A stretch of 64,000 nt of DNA from Nitrospirota bacterium (GCA_029261215.1 JAJDBT010000072.1:62001-126000); one strand, 5' to 3'; positions 52,432 through 62,295 are shown, numbered from the stretch's first letter. Notes: generated by a model not told the origin, from the sequence alone. Numbers and translations are program-made.

Positions 52432-55400
52432 ACACTCACCCCGTGTTGTATCGTTTTAATTTCCTGACATCCCGGAAAGCGTAATCGGATCAAGGCCAAC
52501 TGCCTTTCTGCTTCCTCGGAATAAAAAGACGTTTCTCGTATGGCTTCAAATATCGGCACAGAAGATTCCCCTGAAAAATAAGTCGAGAAGGCCCTGCTTT
52601 TTTCTCTCTGCATTAAGACGGAGGCAAAGAGCCACTCCGCAAAACGATTCCCCGGATCAATCAGTGCACTCTCATCCGAAAGCGGCAGAAAAGGCTCGTT
52701 TATCTCAACAGGATCGCCTGACTCAAACAGGGAGACGACTTGATTCAGAAAATGAACTGCATTTTCGCGTTTTCCAAGATCAATCATGACCCGAATCAAG
52801 GTCAGTATCCGAGGCAGGTTGACCGCGGTTTCTGCCAGCATCACCAGTAAACCAAAAGACGTGTTCAAAGCGGCATAACGCGCCCCGGCAGACCGCTTTA
52901 CATCTTGTGATTGCGCATATAAATTCAGCGCGATCCAGTAGTTTTCCCAGGACGTCAGTTTTGAAGGAAGATCAACCCAGGCCGACATAAGGTCTTTCGC
53001 ATAAGGAAAAGACCGCATGTACACTTGCCAGAAATCGTGTTCCAAACCCGGCAATTCTGTAATCGCATCAATACGGCGAATCAATCGGCCCTGAGTTTCC
53101 AGAACTTCAGCTTGTTTTGTTTTGCAGGCAAAAAGATTCAGCGTAAAAGTGTCCAGTTCTTCTGCGCTTACAGTGGGCACCAACAGATTCGGGCCCGGGA
53201 CATGGCGATAGACATCGTATCCGAGTGATTTAAATCCTTCCACAAGCGCTGCGGGATTTGGACTCTCCTCTCCTTTGATCCGAAACATGATGATAGGCGC
53301 ATGCGTTTTCAGGAAACTGTTGCTTTTGGAAAGCAAGGTGCCAAGGCCCTCGACCGCACCGATACGCATAAAGCCAATCTTTGAAAAATCCTGCCCGAAT
53401 GGGGGCTCATCCAGCGCAATCCACTCTGTTGACCCTGCAATCACATGGAGTGCATCCAAGGCATTTTTGCCCTTACTATAATAAAGGTACTGTGCATCCG
53501 TCGCAGAAGCCGTGACGGCCCAAAGCTTCCCTTGATGCCCAAGCTTTTGCGACAGTGGAACGGCATAGGTTCCAATTCCGGCACAAAAATCGAGTACATG
53601 CATCTGCTTCTGAACCAGGTGTTGAACAAAACGATATTCCGGATCCAATCCCCCCTTTTGCTCTGTGAGCAAATAGCTTTCAAGATTCTCTAGGGAATCT
53701 GGGACAGCAATCTCAAGACCTTCATCAAGCGGAATGTACCGCACCTTGTCACTCTTGATTGCTCTGGCGATGGCTTGGTTCGGATATTTTTTGTTCCAGC
53801 CCTGGAGATAAGCGGCTTCCATTTGCCGTGTAAGTCGCAAGGGATCGGTCAGAATCGATTGTCTCAACGCCACCGTGATATCGCGATGAAGACTTGCGAT
53901 CCTGAGAGGCTGTTTTGCCAAAGCCACTGCTTTCCTGATGTATTCTTCATCAGAAAAAGCAATCAACTCTTCAAGATTGATTCCGACATTTTTCAGGATG
54001 GAATAAGACAGACGGTGTGGATAAATCTCTCCGACTTTTGTGATCACAGGTATGCCCATCCAGAGGGCATCAATCGTTGTCGTTCCCCCGGTCAAGGGGA
54101 AACTGTCCAGAATAATGTCCATTTCCCTATAGTGATGAAAGTGACTTCCTGCAGGGTGTGTTTCCGAAATAATACGAATTCGCTCCGACGCAATGCCTTG
54201 TTTTTCAAAGGCCTGTATGATGCGGCTTTGTGTGATCTCCTGGCGACAATTCGGATGGTTGATGATCATCCTTGAATCAGGAACCACCTTTAAAATGTCA
54301 CTCCAAACCCGGATCACCTCGGGGTTCAGTTTATAAGGATTATTCATTGAACCAAAAGTTACCACGCCGTTTTTTTCACAGGGCATCACGGCGTCAAACG
54401 TCGGTAGCTCCGACAAATATCCAAAACTCATAAAAGACTGAGGCAGACGGAGCTGTTTTTCTGTGAAATAGGAGGCATTTTTGTCGCCATCTAAAAAAGG
54501 ATCACTGATAAAATAGTCCACGCAGGAAAGTCCGGACGTATAGGGATATCCCAGGTACATGATCTGTACGGGTGCAGGCCGATAAGCAAACACAGCCATT
54601 CTGCCCTGGCTTGTGTAGCCAGCAAGATCAATCAAAAAATGAATGCCGTCGTCATGAATCTTGTCCGCCAAGGCCCGATCCGACAGTTGACTGACATTAA
54701 AAAAATGGTCCGCCGTGGCACGATATTGCGCCGAAACCGCATCCTCAACGTTGGCGTTTGAATAACAGGTGATTTCAAAGAGTTCCCTGTCATGAAAATT
54801 CATCAGCCCCCTGAAACTAATGTTTGAGACATGTTCATGAAAATCAGGCGAGAGATAGGCGATTTTCAAACGGCCTGTCCGCTGCATCGGCTGAAAATAA
54901 TCCGAATAAACAGGGCCTTCCCTGAGTTGCTCAATGTGCGCACCTGATGTTTTATGAATTTCGAAATGTGTTGCATCAGAAATACCCGGTGTGGCCAAAA
55001 GAGAGAGATTGATCTCAATAAAGCCATCCAATGTCGTTTGACCATCCTGGATAAGCGCCTCAACTTTTGGCAAAAGTGTGCTGGCCTCATCCCAAAGACA
55101 GCACACTTTTGAAAAATGATAGGCCGGAAAATGGGCCGCACCCGCCTTGGGCAAGGACGACACCTTTTGCAGTAAATCCAGAGCCCTGTCGTGGTCGCCA
55201 AGCGCCCGATGCATCGTCAATAAATTCGAGAGAATCTCTGCTTTGCCCGGCAGATACATCAAAGCCTTTTGGTAAGCGTCTCTTGCTTCAGAAAATTGAC
55301 CGGCTTTGGCATACAGACTCCCGATATTATTCAGCAGCTGCCCATTTTCAGGCGTAAGGGCCAAGGCTTTTTTGTAATAAATCTGGGCCGCGTCTATTTG

Positions 55401-57791
55401 ATGCATCGCGCGATAGAGATTGCCCAGATTCATCAGCCCGTTTATATGTCTGGGCTGAAGTTGAAGGACTTTTTTGAAACAGGTTTCCGCTGCTTTAAAA
55501 TCCCGGTCACCATCATGGTAAACAAGCCCAAGATTGTTCAAGGCACTGATCTGGTCCGGTAAAACCGAAACAACCAATTCAAAACATTCTTTCGCCGCAT
55601 CATATTTTTTTTCCATGAGATGAACGGAACCAAGCAGATTCAAGGCTTCCAGGTTTTCAGGATCGATTTTAAACACTTTTCTGCAAAGGGTTTTGGCCTG
55701 ATTTTGATGACCTTCCCGAATCGCAGATGCCGCCTTTTCCAACAAGGTCGCAGCGGTTTCTTCTGTCAGGCTCGCGGAAGCTCTTTCAATAAAATCGGAC
55801 TGATCTGGAAACTTTCGACGCCACGCCTCGATATAGGCCGCCTCCATATGCTGCGTATGACGCACCGGATCGCATTGAATCGATTTTTTCAGATGGACTG
55901 GAATCTCGCGATGAAGTGCTTCGATACCTGCACTGTTATTTGCCAAGGCCAAGACCTTGGCTACATATTCTTCCTTTGAAAAAGCAATGAGTTCACTGAG
56001 GTCCATGCCCGCATTACTGAGAATCGTATAGGAAAGCCGGTGGGGGTAAATATCCCCGACCAGGGTCACGACGGGCACACCCATCCAAAGCGCTTCATGG
56101 GTGGTTGTCCCGCCTGTCAATGGAAAGGTGTCGAGGGCAATATCAATGTCGTTGTAATAACGCAAATGCACACCACTCGAATGTTTTTCATGAATGATCT
56201 TCACTCGCGATGCGTCCACGCCTTCAGCAGAAAAAGCATCGGTTATTTTTTCCCGCATAAGATCAAAATCATAATGCGGATTGTTCAGAATAATCCTGGA
56301 ATCTGGAACCGCCCGCATGATGTTGCTCCAGACTGCAACAACTTCCGGGGTCAACTTATAGGGGTTCACCAGGCAGCCAAACGTTACATGCCCATTGGCC
56401 TTAAAGGGCGGATTATGGGAAATTTCCTGATCATACAGACGTTCAAAGGTTGCAAAACATTCGGGCAACCGCAGTTGTTTTTCGACAAAATACCGGGCAT
56501 TTTCCGGACCATCGAGATAAGGATCAGAAATAAAATAATCCACCGTGCTCAGGCCGGAGGTATAGGGATACCCCAGGTACATGATTTGTACGGGTGCAGC
56601 CCGGTAAGCCATGACTTCAATACGGCTGTCCTTCGTATAACCCGCAAGATTCACCAGAACATGCACGCCATCCGCATGGATTTTCTCGGCAAGCTCGGCA
56701 TCGGTCATTCCCGTGACATTAATAAAAACATCGGCCGCTTTTTTATACTGCTCCGTTGTCTTGTCTTCAATTAAGGTGTTGGAATAACAATAAATTTCAA
56801 ACCGTTCACGATCATGAAAATTAAAAAGACCCCGAATAAATGTATTAATGACATGACCTCGGAAATCACCGGAAAGATACGCGATTTTCATGCGGGAAGA
56901 CGTATGATTCGCCTGTTCATGCGTCGTGTAAGGGGATCTCATTCGTTTCGCTTCAAGAATTTCACCCGTAATCCGATGCACATCCAGCAAATCCTGATAA
57001 GGGACGCCCGGCATCGCCAGTAAGTCCAGGTTGGACATTTGAAGGGCACTGTAATCAGCCAGACCGGCTCGCGCCAAAGTAACGACCTTCTCCGATGTTT
57101 TTTCAACCATCTCCCAAAGACAGTTCCGTTTTGCGAGAGAAAAAATAGGGAAATTTGCACGACCTGCGTCCGGCAATTTCAGGAGATCCTCCATCATCGC
57201 TACCATTTCAGGTTTGTTCCCCTTTCCAAAACGCGCCAATAAAAAATTACGCAGGATATCGGGATTATCCGGGCTAAACGTAAGCGCACGCTCAAAGTGG
57301 GCAATGGCCTCATCAAATTTTCCCATTCGATAAGAAATGTTCCCCAAATAAGAGAGAAAGGTCGCACTCTCCTTTGCACCCGGATTCACAGCCAGGGCCT
57401 GTTCATAGCAGGCCGCACCCAGCGCATCCCTGTTTTGATCACAGTAAATATTGCCCAGATTCATCAAGGCCCGAAAATGCGCGGGATTGGCGGCAATGAC
57501 CTTTTTAAAAAGCGATTCGGCCATCTGCAAATCTTTATAATGTTCGCGGTAAACAACACCCAGATTATTCATCGCGGAGACATGCTCCGGATTATGCGCC
57601 AGTACTTTTCTCAAAAGCGGTTCACTTTCCTGAAACTTTTTTTCAAGCATCAGGATACCGCTTAAAAGAAACATCGCCTCCATATGCTTGGGTGTTTTTT
57701 TAAGGATAGACCGGCAGATTTTGCTTGCTTCCTCTACACGACCGGCGTTGGCGTGGGCTTCCGCTTTTGCCAATACATTTTGTTTAGCCAT
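52425..57791 (-). CDS. Double TPR-GT41 (OGT/SPINDLY-type) glycosyltransferase with methyltransferase-like C-terminal region
   Basis: A 1788-residue protein made of two tandem copies of a TPR plus GT41 glycosyltransferase module and a third region. Module 1: TPR about 1-240, catalytic about 298-640. Module 2: TPR about 670-940, catalytic about 970-1310. Both catalytic parts show AYLS.DF..H, the APVQIMYLGYPYTSGLS segment, NPYKL with the lysine expected to bind UDP, and the GGTTT..ALWMG(V/I)PV motif, so both look active. At about 1394 VLDFCAGIGTYAVPLS resembles a SAM-binding loop (FkbM-like), followed by a helical tail. GT41 enzymes put single sugars on Ser/Thr of cytoplasmic proteins; flagellin is the likely target. 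The ATG at 57791 follows GGAG, and the gene overlaps both neighbours. Confidence 0.88.
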   Translation of the reverse strand: MAKQNVLAKAEAHANAGRVEEASKICRSILKKTPKHMEAMFLLSGILMLEKKFQESEPLLRKVLAHNPEHVSAMNNLGVVYREHYKDLQMAESLFKKVIAANPAHFRALMNLGNIYCDQNRDALGAACYEQALAVNPGAKESATFLSYLGNISYRMGKFDEAIAHFERALTFSPDNPDILRNFLLARFGKGNKPEMVAMMEDLLKLPDAGRANFPIFSLAKRNCLWEMVEKTSEKVVTLARAGLADYSALQMSNLDLLAMPGVPYQDLLDVHRITGEILEAKRMRSPYTTHEQANHTSSRMKIAYLSGDFRGHVINTFIRGLFNFHDRERFEIYCYSNTLIEDKTTEQYKKAADVFINVTGMTDAELAEKIHADGVHVLVNLAGYTKDSRIEVMAYRAAPVQIMYLGYPYTSGLSTVDYFISDPYLDGPENARYFVEKQLRLPECFATFERLYDQEISHNPPFKANGHVTFGCLVNPYKLTPEVVAVWSNIMRAVPDSRIILNNPHYDFDLMREKITDAFSAEGVDASRVKIIHEKHSSGVHLRYYNDIDIALDTFPLTGGTTTHEALWMGVPVVTLVGDIYPHRLSYTILSNAGMDLSELIAFSKEEYVAKVLALANNSAGIEALHREIPVHLKKSIQCDPVRHTQHMEAAYIEAWRRKFPDQSDFIERASASLTEETAATLLEKAASAIREGHQNQAKTLCRKVFKIDPENLEALNLLGSVHLMEKKYDAAKECFELVVSVLPDQISALNNLGLVYHDGDRDFKAAETCFKKVLQLQPRHINGLMNLGNLYRAMHQIDAAQIYYKKALALTPENGQLLNNIGSLYAKAGQFSEARDAYQKALMYLPGKAEILSNLLTMHRALGDHDRALDLLQKVSSLPKAGAAHFPAYHFSKVCCLWDEASTLLPKVEALIQDGQTTLDGFIEINLSLLATPGISDATHFEIHKTSGAHIEQLREGPVYSDYFQPMQRTGRLKIAYLSPDFHEHVSNISFRGLMNFHDRELFEITCYSNANVEDAVSAQYRATADHFFNVSQLSDRALADKIHDDGIHFLIDLAGYTSQGRMAVFAYRPAPVQIMYLGYPYTSGLSCVDYFISDPFLDGDKNASYFTEKQLRLPQSFMSFGYLSELPTFDAVMPCEKNGVVTFGSMNNPYKLNPEVIRVWSDILKVVPDSRMIINHPNCRQEITQSRIIQAFEKQGIASERIRIISETHPAGSHFHHYREMDIILDSFPLTGGTTTIDALWMGIPVITKVGEIYPHRLSYSILKNVGINLEELIAFSDEEYIRKAVALAKQPLRIASLHRDITVALRQSILTDPLRLTRQMEAAYLQGWNKKYPNQAIARAIKSDKVRYIPLDEGLEIAVPDSLENLESYLLTEQKGGLDPEYRFVQHLVQKQMHVLDFCAGIGTYAVPLSQKLGHQGKLWAVTASATDAQYLYYSKGKNALDALHVIAGSTEWIALDEPPFGQDFSKIGFMRIGAVEGLGTLLSKSNSFLKTHAPIIMFRIKGEESPNPAALVEGFKSLGYDVYRHVPGPNLLVPTVSAEELDTFTLNLFACKTKQAEVLETQGRLIRRIDAITELPGLEHDFWQVYMRSFPYAKDLMSAWVDLPSKLTSWENYWIALNLYAQSQDVKRSAGARYAALNTSFGLLVMLAETAVNLPRILTLIRVMIDLGKRENAVHFLNQVVSLFESGDPVEINEPFLPLSDESALIDPGNRFAEWLFASVLMQREKSRAFSTYFSGESSVPIFEAIRETSFYSEEAERQLALIRLRFPGCQEIKTIQHGVSVC

Positions 57792-59742
57792 CCTGATGCT
57801 CCAGTCCACCCCGTTCCTCAAAGGCAGAAACCAGGATATTCAGCACCGGGCTTTCCTTAGAGATCGGGATAAAATTAAACTTGTTATGCCAGGCTTCAAT
57901 AAAAGCCCCTTCCACCTGTCGGGTAAAGCGTGCCGGGTCGCACAAAATGGACTGCGTTAATGCCTTTGGAATGGCCTCATGCAGTGCGATAATCCGTTCT
58001 GGATCTCTTGCCAGAGCCAGGGTTTTTTCAAGATATTCTTGAGGACTAAATGCCATTAAGGCTTCGAGGTTGATCCCGATATTTTTTAAAATAGAGTACG
58101 ACAAACGCTCTGGAAAAATGTCTCCGACCAATGTCATCACGGGTTTCCCCATGCACAGCGCATCAAGCGTCGTTGCGCCGCCCGTCGCAGGAAAGGAATC
58201 GAGCACAATATCAATCTCGTTATAATATTTCAGAAAATGCCCCTCTGGATGTTTTTCCCAACAAAATGCAAGCTGCGCGGCTTTCACGCCCTCGCTCAAA
58301 AATGCATTCTTAAGGTTTGATCGAACCGCTTCCACACGATAGATCGGGTGATTGAGGATTAATCTTGACGCTTCAAGATCATTCAGGATCTGGCTCCACA
58401 TCCTCACGATCTCCCTGTTCAGCTTGTAGGGATTGACCAGACTCCCGAAAGTAATGTAGCCATGTTCAACCCAGGGAATTGTCCCGGCAATCTCTTGAGT
58501 TCCAGAATCTCCATAGGAAACAAAGGACTCAGGCAGTCTGAGTTGTTTTTCGGTAAAGTAGTCCGCATTTTTGGGGCCATCCAGGTAGGGGTCGGAAATC
58601 ACATAATCCACTGAAGACAAACCCGAGGTATAGGGATAACCCAGATACAGAATTTGAATCGGCGCAGGGCAATAACTTAGAACAGGCAGACGGCCATGCT
58701 CGGTAAAACCTGCCAAATCAATCAAAAAATGAATACCATCCTCATGAATACGTTCCGCCAATTGCCTGTCCGTCAAACCCGTGACATCAACAAACATCTC
58801 GGCGCTTTGGCGGTATTGCGCCGTCGCCGCATCCTCATTCTTCGTATTGGAATAACAATAGACCTCAAATTGTGAACGGTCATGATGATTAATCAGACCC
58901 CGGAAAAAGGTGCTCACGACATGATTTCTAAAATCGGGCGAAAGATAGCCGACCCGCCATTTAGTGGATGAAGACATTGTTTCCTGATCGTGAATGAAGG
59001 GGGAGCACTCCCGCAATGCTTCAATCCGCTCTCCGCTTTTTTTTAAAAGACCAAACAAACTGTCGTGACTTAGTTCCGGGAAAGTCAACAGAGACAAATT
59101 CACATGTTCCAGTTCGCTAAAGCTGACCTTCTCCTCATCAATCGTTTCGAGTAATTTAAGCAATGCTTCATCCGTTTCATCCCAAAAGCAGCATTGTTTT
59201 GCCAGATTAAAGGCGGGAAAAAGGGCGACGCCCGGCACGGACATTTTCAGGACGTAAAGGGCCAGCTTCAGGCCTTCCTCATGTTCACCCAGGGCAGCAT
59301 AGGAAACAATGAGGTTTGCCAGAACTTCCCGGTCGTCTGCCAAGACCGCCAAGGCCCGCCTGTAATATTCAAGTGCGTGCTGGTGATCATTGTTTCTGGA
59401 AGCGATGGCACCCAAATTATTCAAGGCAATCGCATCTTCTGGATCAAGCCGCAATACTTTTTCAAAACAGTCCGCCGCTGAATCCTGCGCCCCAAGGGCC
59501 AGAAAACAATTGCCAAGATTGTTGAGTCCATTCCGATGTCGAGGATGATGCTCAATCAATGTTTCGAGCAGTTTTCTGCTCTCCTCAAAACGCTTTTGAA
59601 CAAGATGGATTGATCCCAGCATATATAATGCTTCGGGATCGTCTTGAGTCTGCGACAAAGCTTCCATGCAAATGATCTTCACCGAGACATATTCACCTTC
59701 CGCGAGTAATTGATTGACTTGAATTAACGTTTCATTTTTCAC
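57784..59742 (-). CDS. TPR-GT41 (OGT/SPINDLY-type) glycosyltransferase
   Basis: A 652-residue single-module version of the neighbouring giant enzyme. TPR repeats cover about 1-200 (ALYMLGSIHL, NNLGNCFLAL, ALNNLGAIAS), and the GT41 catalytic part runs from about 264 (GYLSPDFRNHVVSTFFRG) through LYLGYPYTSGLSSVDYVISD, NPYKLNREIV and GGATTLDALCMGKPVMTLVG. The start is the GTG at 59742, overlapping the stop of the methyltransferase gene (GTGA); an ATG at 59778 would give a 40-base overlap. It overlaps the giant gene by eight bases. It probably glycosylates Ser/Thr of flagellin in the cytoplasm; the sugar donor is unknown. Confidence 0.9.
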   Translation of the reverse strand: MKNETLIQVNQLLAEGEYVSVKIICMEALSQTQDDPEALYMLGSIHLVQKRFEESRKLLETLIEHHPRHRNGLNNLGNCFLALGAQDSAADCFEKVLRLDPEDAIALNNLGAIASRNNDHQHALEYYRRALAVLADDREVLANLIVSYAALGEHEEGLKLALYVLKMSVPGVALFPAFNLAKQCCFWDETDEALLKLLETIDEEKVSFSELEHVNLSLLTFPELSHDSLFGLLKKSGERIEALRECSPFIHDQETMSSSTKWRVGYLSPDFRNHVVSTFFRGLINHHDRSQFEVYCYSNTKNEDAATAQYRQSAEMFVDVTGLTDRQLAERIHEDGIHFLIDLAGFTEHGRLPVLSYCPAPIQILYLGYPYTSGLSSVDYVISDPYLDGPKNADYFTEKQLRLPESFVSYGDSGTQEIAGTIPWVEHGYITFGSLVNPYKLNREIVRMWSQILNDLEASRLILNHPIYRVEAVRSNLKNAFLSEGVKAAQLAFCWEKHPEGHFLKYYNEIDIVLDSFPATGGATTLDALCMGKPVMTLVGDIFPERLSYSILKNIGINLEALMAFSPQEYLEKTLALARDPERIIALHEAIPKALTQSILCDPARFTRQVEGAFIEAWHNKFNFIPISKESPVLNILVSAFEERGGLEHQDG

Positions 59743-60509
59743 CCTGCTTTGATCCTCCGCAGCCAGGCACTTGGCCAATACGTGACCCTTTCCGTAATTT
59801 CTCCCTCATTAAAAGGCAGGGGCGGGTCTTCCAATACAAAACTCGAATGTGATTTTACAAAATCTTCAGCGGCAGATTTCGGATTATTCCAGGCCCAGTC
59901 AGCTTCACTGCGCGGCGCTCCGGCAAGATCGGACATAATGCCGTCTGCCGCGACAATGTAAGAATCAAGCGACACCAGGGCAGAATACGCCTCAAGTTCA
60001 GCCAAAACGTGCGCCTTGCTATGATTTGAATCCAGCATCACCAGTACTTTTTCACCGGGTTTGATCAAAGCGGCCACCTCTTTGACAGTACGGGGTTCGA
60101 TCGAACTCCCTTCAATCAGGGTAATCACATCAAAAAGCGGATGGGCTTCAATGGCTGTACGATTGTGCGCCCGGATATCAATATCAATCCCGATCACGCG
60201 TCCGGCACCCATTGCCTTAAAAAGTCCCGCATAAAAAATGAGTGATCCGCCATGCGCCACGCCCGTTTCGATAATCACATCCGGCTTCACCTGAAAGATG
60301 ACTTCCTGAATACGGAACATGTCTTCGGGCAGCTGGATCATCGGGCGGCCCAGCCAGGAAAAACTGTAGACATACTTGGTATCCCAGCCGCTTCTTAACC
60401 AGGCTTTTGAGATAATCGAAAAAGCCTCCGGTGTTCCAATGTCATGGGTTTCGGGCACACCCCCATTTTCAATCGTGACGAGCCCCTTTTCTGTATCGAT
60501 TTTAATCAT
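59739..60509 (-). CDS. CmcI/rhamnosyl O-methyltransferase-like protein
   Basis: A 256-residue SAM-dependent methyltransferase of the CmcI type, a family known from cephalosporin biosynthesis and from O-methylation of rhamnose. The signature runs YSFSWLGRPMIQLPEDM, IIETGVAHGGSLIFYA, GIDIDIRAHNR and VLVMLDSNHSKAHV. In this setting a sugar O-methyltransferase acting on the flagellar glycan or its nucleotide precursor is likely. The ATG at 60509 follows AGGGTGG; the frame also opens at a GTG at 60518. It overlaps the epimerase gene by eight bases and the glycosyltransferase GTG by four. Confidence 0.9.
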   Translation of the reverse strand: MIKIDTEKGLVTIENGGVPETHDIGTPEAFSIISKAWLRSGWDTKYVYSFSWLGRPMIQLPEDMFRIQEVIFQVKPDVIIETGVAHGGSLIFYAGLFKAMGAGRVIGIDIDIRAHNRTAIEAHPLFDVITLIEGSSIEPRTVKEVAALIKPGEKVLVMLDSNHSKAHVLAELEAYSALVSLDSYIVAADGIMSDLAGAPRSEADWAWNNPKSAAEDFVKSHSSFVLEDPPLPFNEGEITERVTYWPSAWLRRIKAG

Positions 60510-61323
60510 GATGACCACCCTTCATGGCATATTGAGGAATCAGAGTACTGATCGCAGGAATCAAGGGCTCGGGTGAAAATCCAAATTCTGCCTTGACTCG
60601 ATTGATCGAAATTTCTGGAAAACGGGATACTTTTGTGTGATCCGCCATTGTCACGCGGCAGCCGGTCTGTTTTTTGATCTCCGACATCAAACTCCGGTTA
60701 CTCGTATTTTTTCCGCTCGCGACATTGTAAAGCCGATACTGGCCAAAGGCTGAAATCTTCGGAAGCAGAGCGACCACATCCGCAATGCTGACATAGTCTT
60801 TTTCGGAGGCCATACTGGAGGAAAGGATCACCTTTCCGCGCTCAACGGCATCACGGATCACAGAAGATAAAAAATCAGTGCTGCCGTCCTTTTTACCAAA
60901 GACATTTGAAAGCCTGGCCACCCGGACACCCGGCCGCTCCGAAGAAAAACAAAGCGACTCCCCCATCAATTTGGAGAGATTGTAAAGATCATCCGGATCA
61001 TTTGAATTGACCCGGACATCAGCCATTTCATCCCCCTGATTTCCCTTGAGGTAAAGCCGGGTTGAGGAGAGGTATAAAAATGAATCAAAGGAACAATTTT
61101 CCAGGAGGTTCAACAAACGAAAAACATGCGCCCGCACGGTGTCAAAAGGTCTCTCCCGAAAATCAGCGGTCAATCCGATGCAATAGATCACGTGACCCAG
61201 GTTTTGTCCGTAGATCGCAGGGTCGTCCCGATAAGGGGTATAACACTCTGCCCCCTCAGCGACCAGAGACGCGTTCAAGTGAGAGCCAATAAAACCGCTT
61301 GAGCCGAAAACCGTGAATTTCAT
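60502..61323 (-). CDS. NAD-dependent sugar epimerase/dehydratase
   Basis: A 273-residue extended SDR enzyme that probably modifies a nucleotide sugar. The dinucleotide-binding motif is VFGSSGFIGSHL, the catalytic serine region is YLSSTRLY, and the YxxxK pair is YNLSK. It is shorter than most such enzymes. The start overlaps the acyltransferase stop by four bases and the end overlaps the methyltransferase gene, so it belongs to one coupled operon. The exact reaction is not predictable. Confidence 0.9.
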   Translation of the reverse strand: MKFTVFGSSGFIGSHLNASLVAEGAECYTPYRDDPAIYGQNLGHVIYCIGLTADFRERPFDTVRAHVFRLLNLLENCSFDSFLYLSSTRLYLKGNQGDEMADVRVNSNDPDDLYNLSKLMGESLCFSSERPGVRVARLSNVFGKKDGSTDFLSSVIRDAVERGKVILSSSMASEKDYVSIADVVALLPKISAFGQYRLYNVASGKNTSNRSLMSEIKKQTGCRVTMADHTKVSRFPEISINRVKAEFGFSPEPLIPAISTLIPQYAMKGGHHD

Positions 61324-61808
61324 GTGCGCATCCCTACCTGTTTCGCCGGACTACCCACATTGATCGAATAGGGGGCCAGTTCATGATTCACCAGGGCATT
61401 TGCCCCGACCACACAGCCTTTTCTGAGAATCGCACCATCCAGAATGACCGAATTTGCTCCAATCCAGACATCCGCTTCAACGACAATTCCGCCTTTGCTT
61501 GGGGCGAAGCCCTGTTCTGAGATTTTCATACCTCTCGATTTAAAGGCATGGTTGACCGGTGCGAAGGTGCAGTTTGCCGCAACCAGCACGTCTTCCCCGA
61601 TTTCCACGCCGTTTCCCGAATAAATCACGACCCCGGCATTGAGGAGACTATTCCGGCCAATGCGCACATCTCCCGAACCACCAACGGGCTTAATCTTTAC
61701 AAAGGCATCAATGGTGACCCCTTCATCAATGACGATACGGCTTCCCCGGACAGAATCTTCAATATCGGCCAGAGGGGAAATCTTTGCTTTATCAGAAATC
61801 ACAAGCAC
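61320..61808 (-). CDS. Hexapeptide-repeat acyltransferase
   Basis: A 162-residue left-handed beta-helix transferase of the LpxA/WbbJ type. Repeats such as VRIGRNSLLNAGVVI, VEIGEDVLVAANCTF, VWIGANSVILDG and CVVGANALV define the fold, with the NHAFKSRG loop and the C-terminal GSPAKQVG typical of sugar O- or N-acetyltransferases. The preferred start is the GTG at 61808, one base after the stop of the upstream lipoprotein gene and preceded by GAGGA; a TTG at 61829 is the other choice. It probably acetylates a sugar for the surface or flagellar glycan. Confidence 0.9.
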   Translation of the reverse strand: MLVISDKAKISPLADIEDSVRGSRIVIDEGVTIDAFVKIKPVGGSGDVRIGRNSLLNAGVVIYSGNGVEIGEDVLVAANCTFAPVNHAFKSRGMKISEQGFAPSKGGIVVEADVWIGANSVILDGAILRKGCVVGANALVNHELAPYSINVGSPAKQVGMRT

Positions 61809-61809
61809 A

Positions 61810-62295
61810 TCAATTCCTCGACACAACAAGAGAGGCTAAACGTTCGCTGGTAACACCTTGATCCCAGGCACGCCATTTCGCATGTTTTTCTAACAAGTCC
61901 TGATGGTCTTTGAGTTTTAAAACCACAAGATCTGGGTGATTCAAATCAATCGACTGGCCGGTTTGTTCGAAAAGCACGGCCTCAATTTTTTCCTGATTCA
62001 AATCGTTCGAATCGACATGAATCGCCGGCAGTTCATTTGCACCAAAAACTTTTGTACTGCCCTGACCCGAAGGGAGAAAAATAGCACCTGTCGCAAAATC
62101 AACCGCAAAAGCCACCACTCCCGGGATGATAAAAAACAGCAAACCGATACCGTCTAAAATAGCCACTCCAGCATCAATGCGTCCTGTTTTCTGACCTCTG
62201 CGTTCGGGGTACAACAGTGTGCCGCAGGCAGTCAGTTGAAAAACAAACAAGACCGTGAAAAACCCAGTCAAGAAACGATAAGCACAATTTTTCAT
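61810..62295 (-). CDS. Predicted lipoprotein of unknown function
   Basis: A 161-residue predicted lipoprotein with lipobox LTACG (cysteine 24). It continues with GTLLYPERRGQKTGRIDAG and a hydrophobic stretch of about 35 residues (GIGLLFFIIPGVVAFAVDF) that may cross or dip into the membrane, then a hydrophilic C-terminal domain. I do not recognise a characterised family, although the pattern after the lipobox recurs in uncharacterised proteobacterial lipoproteins. An AAGGA site precedes the ATG. It lies within the sugar cluster and directly touches the acyltransferase gene, which may be chance or indicate a role in glycan handling. Confidence 0.75.
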   Translation of the reverse strand: MKNCAYRFLTGFFTVLFVFQLTACGTLLYPERRGQKTGRIDAGVAILDGIGLLFFIIPGVVAFAVDFATGAIFLPSGQGSTKVFGANELPAIHVDSNDLNQEKIEAVLFEQTGQSIDLNHPDLVVLKLKDHQDLLEKHAKWRAWDQGVTSERLASLVVSRN

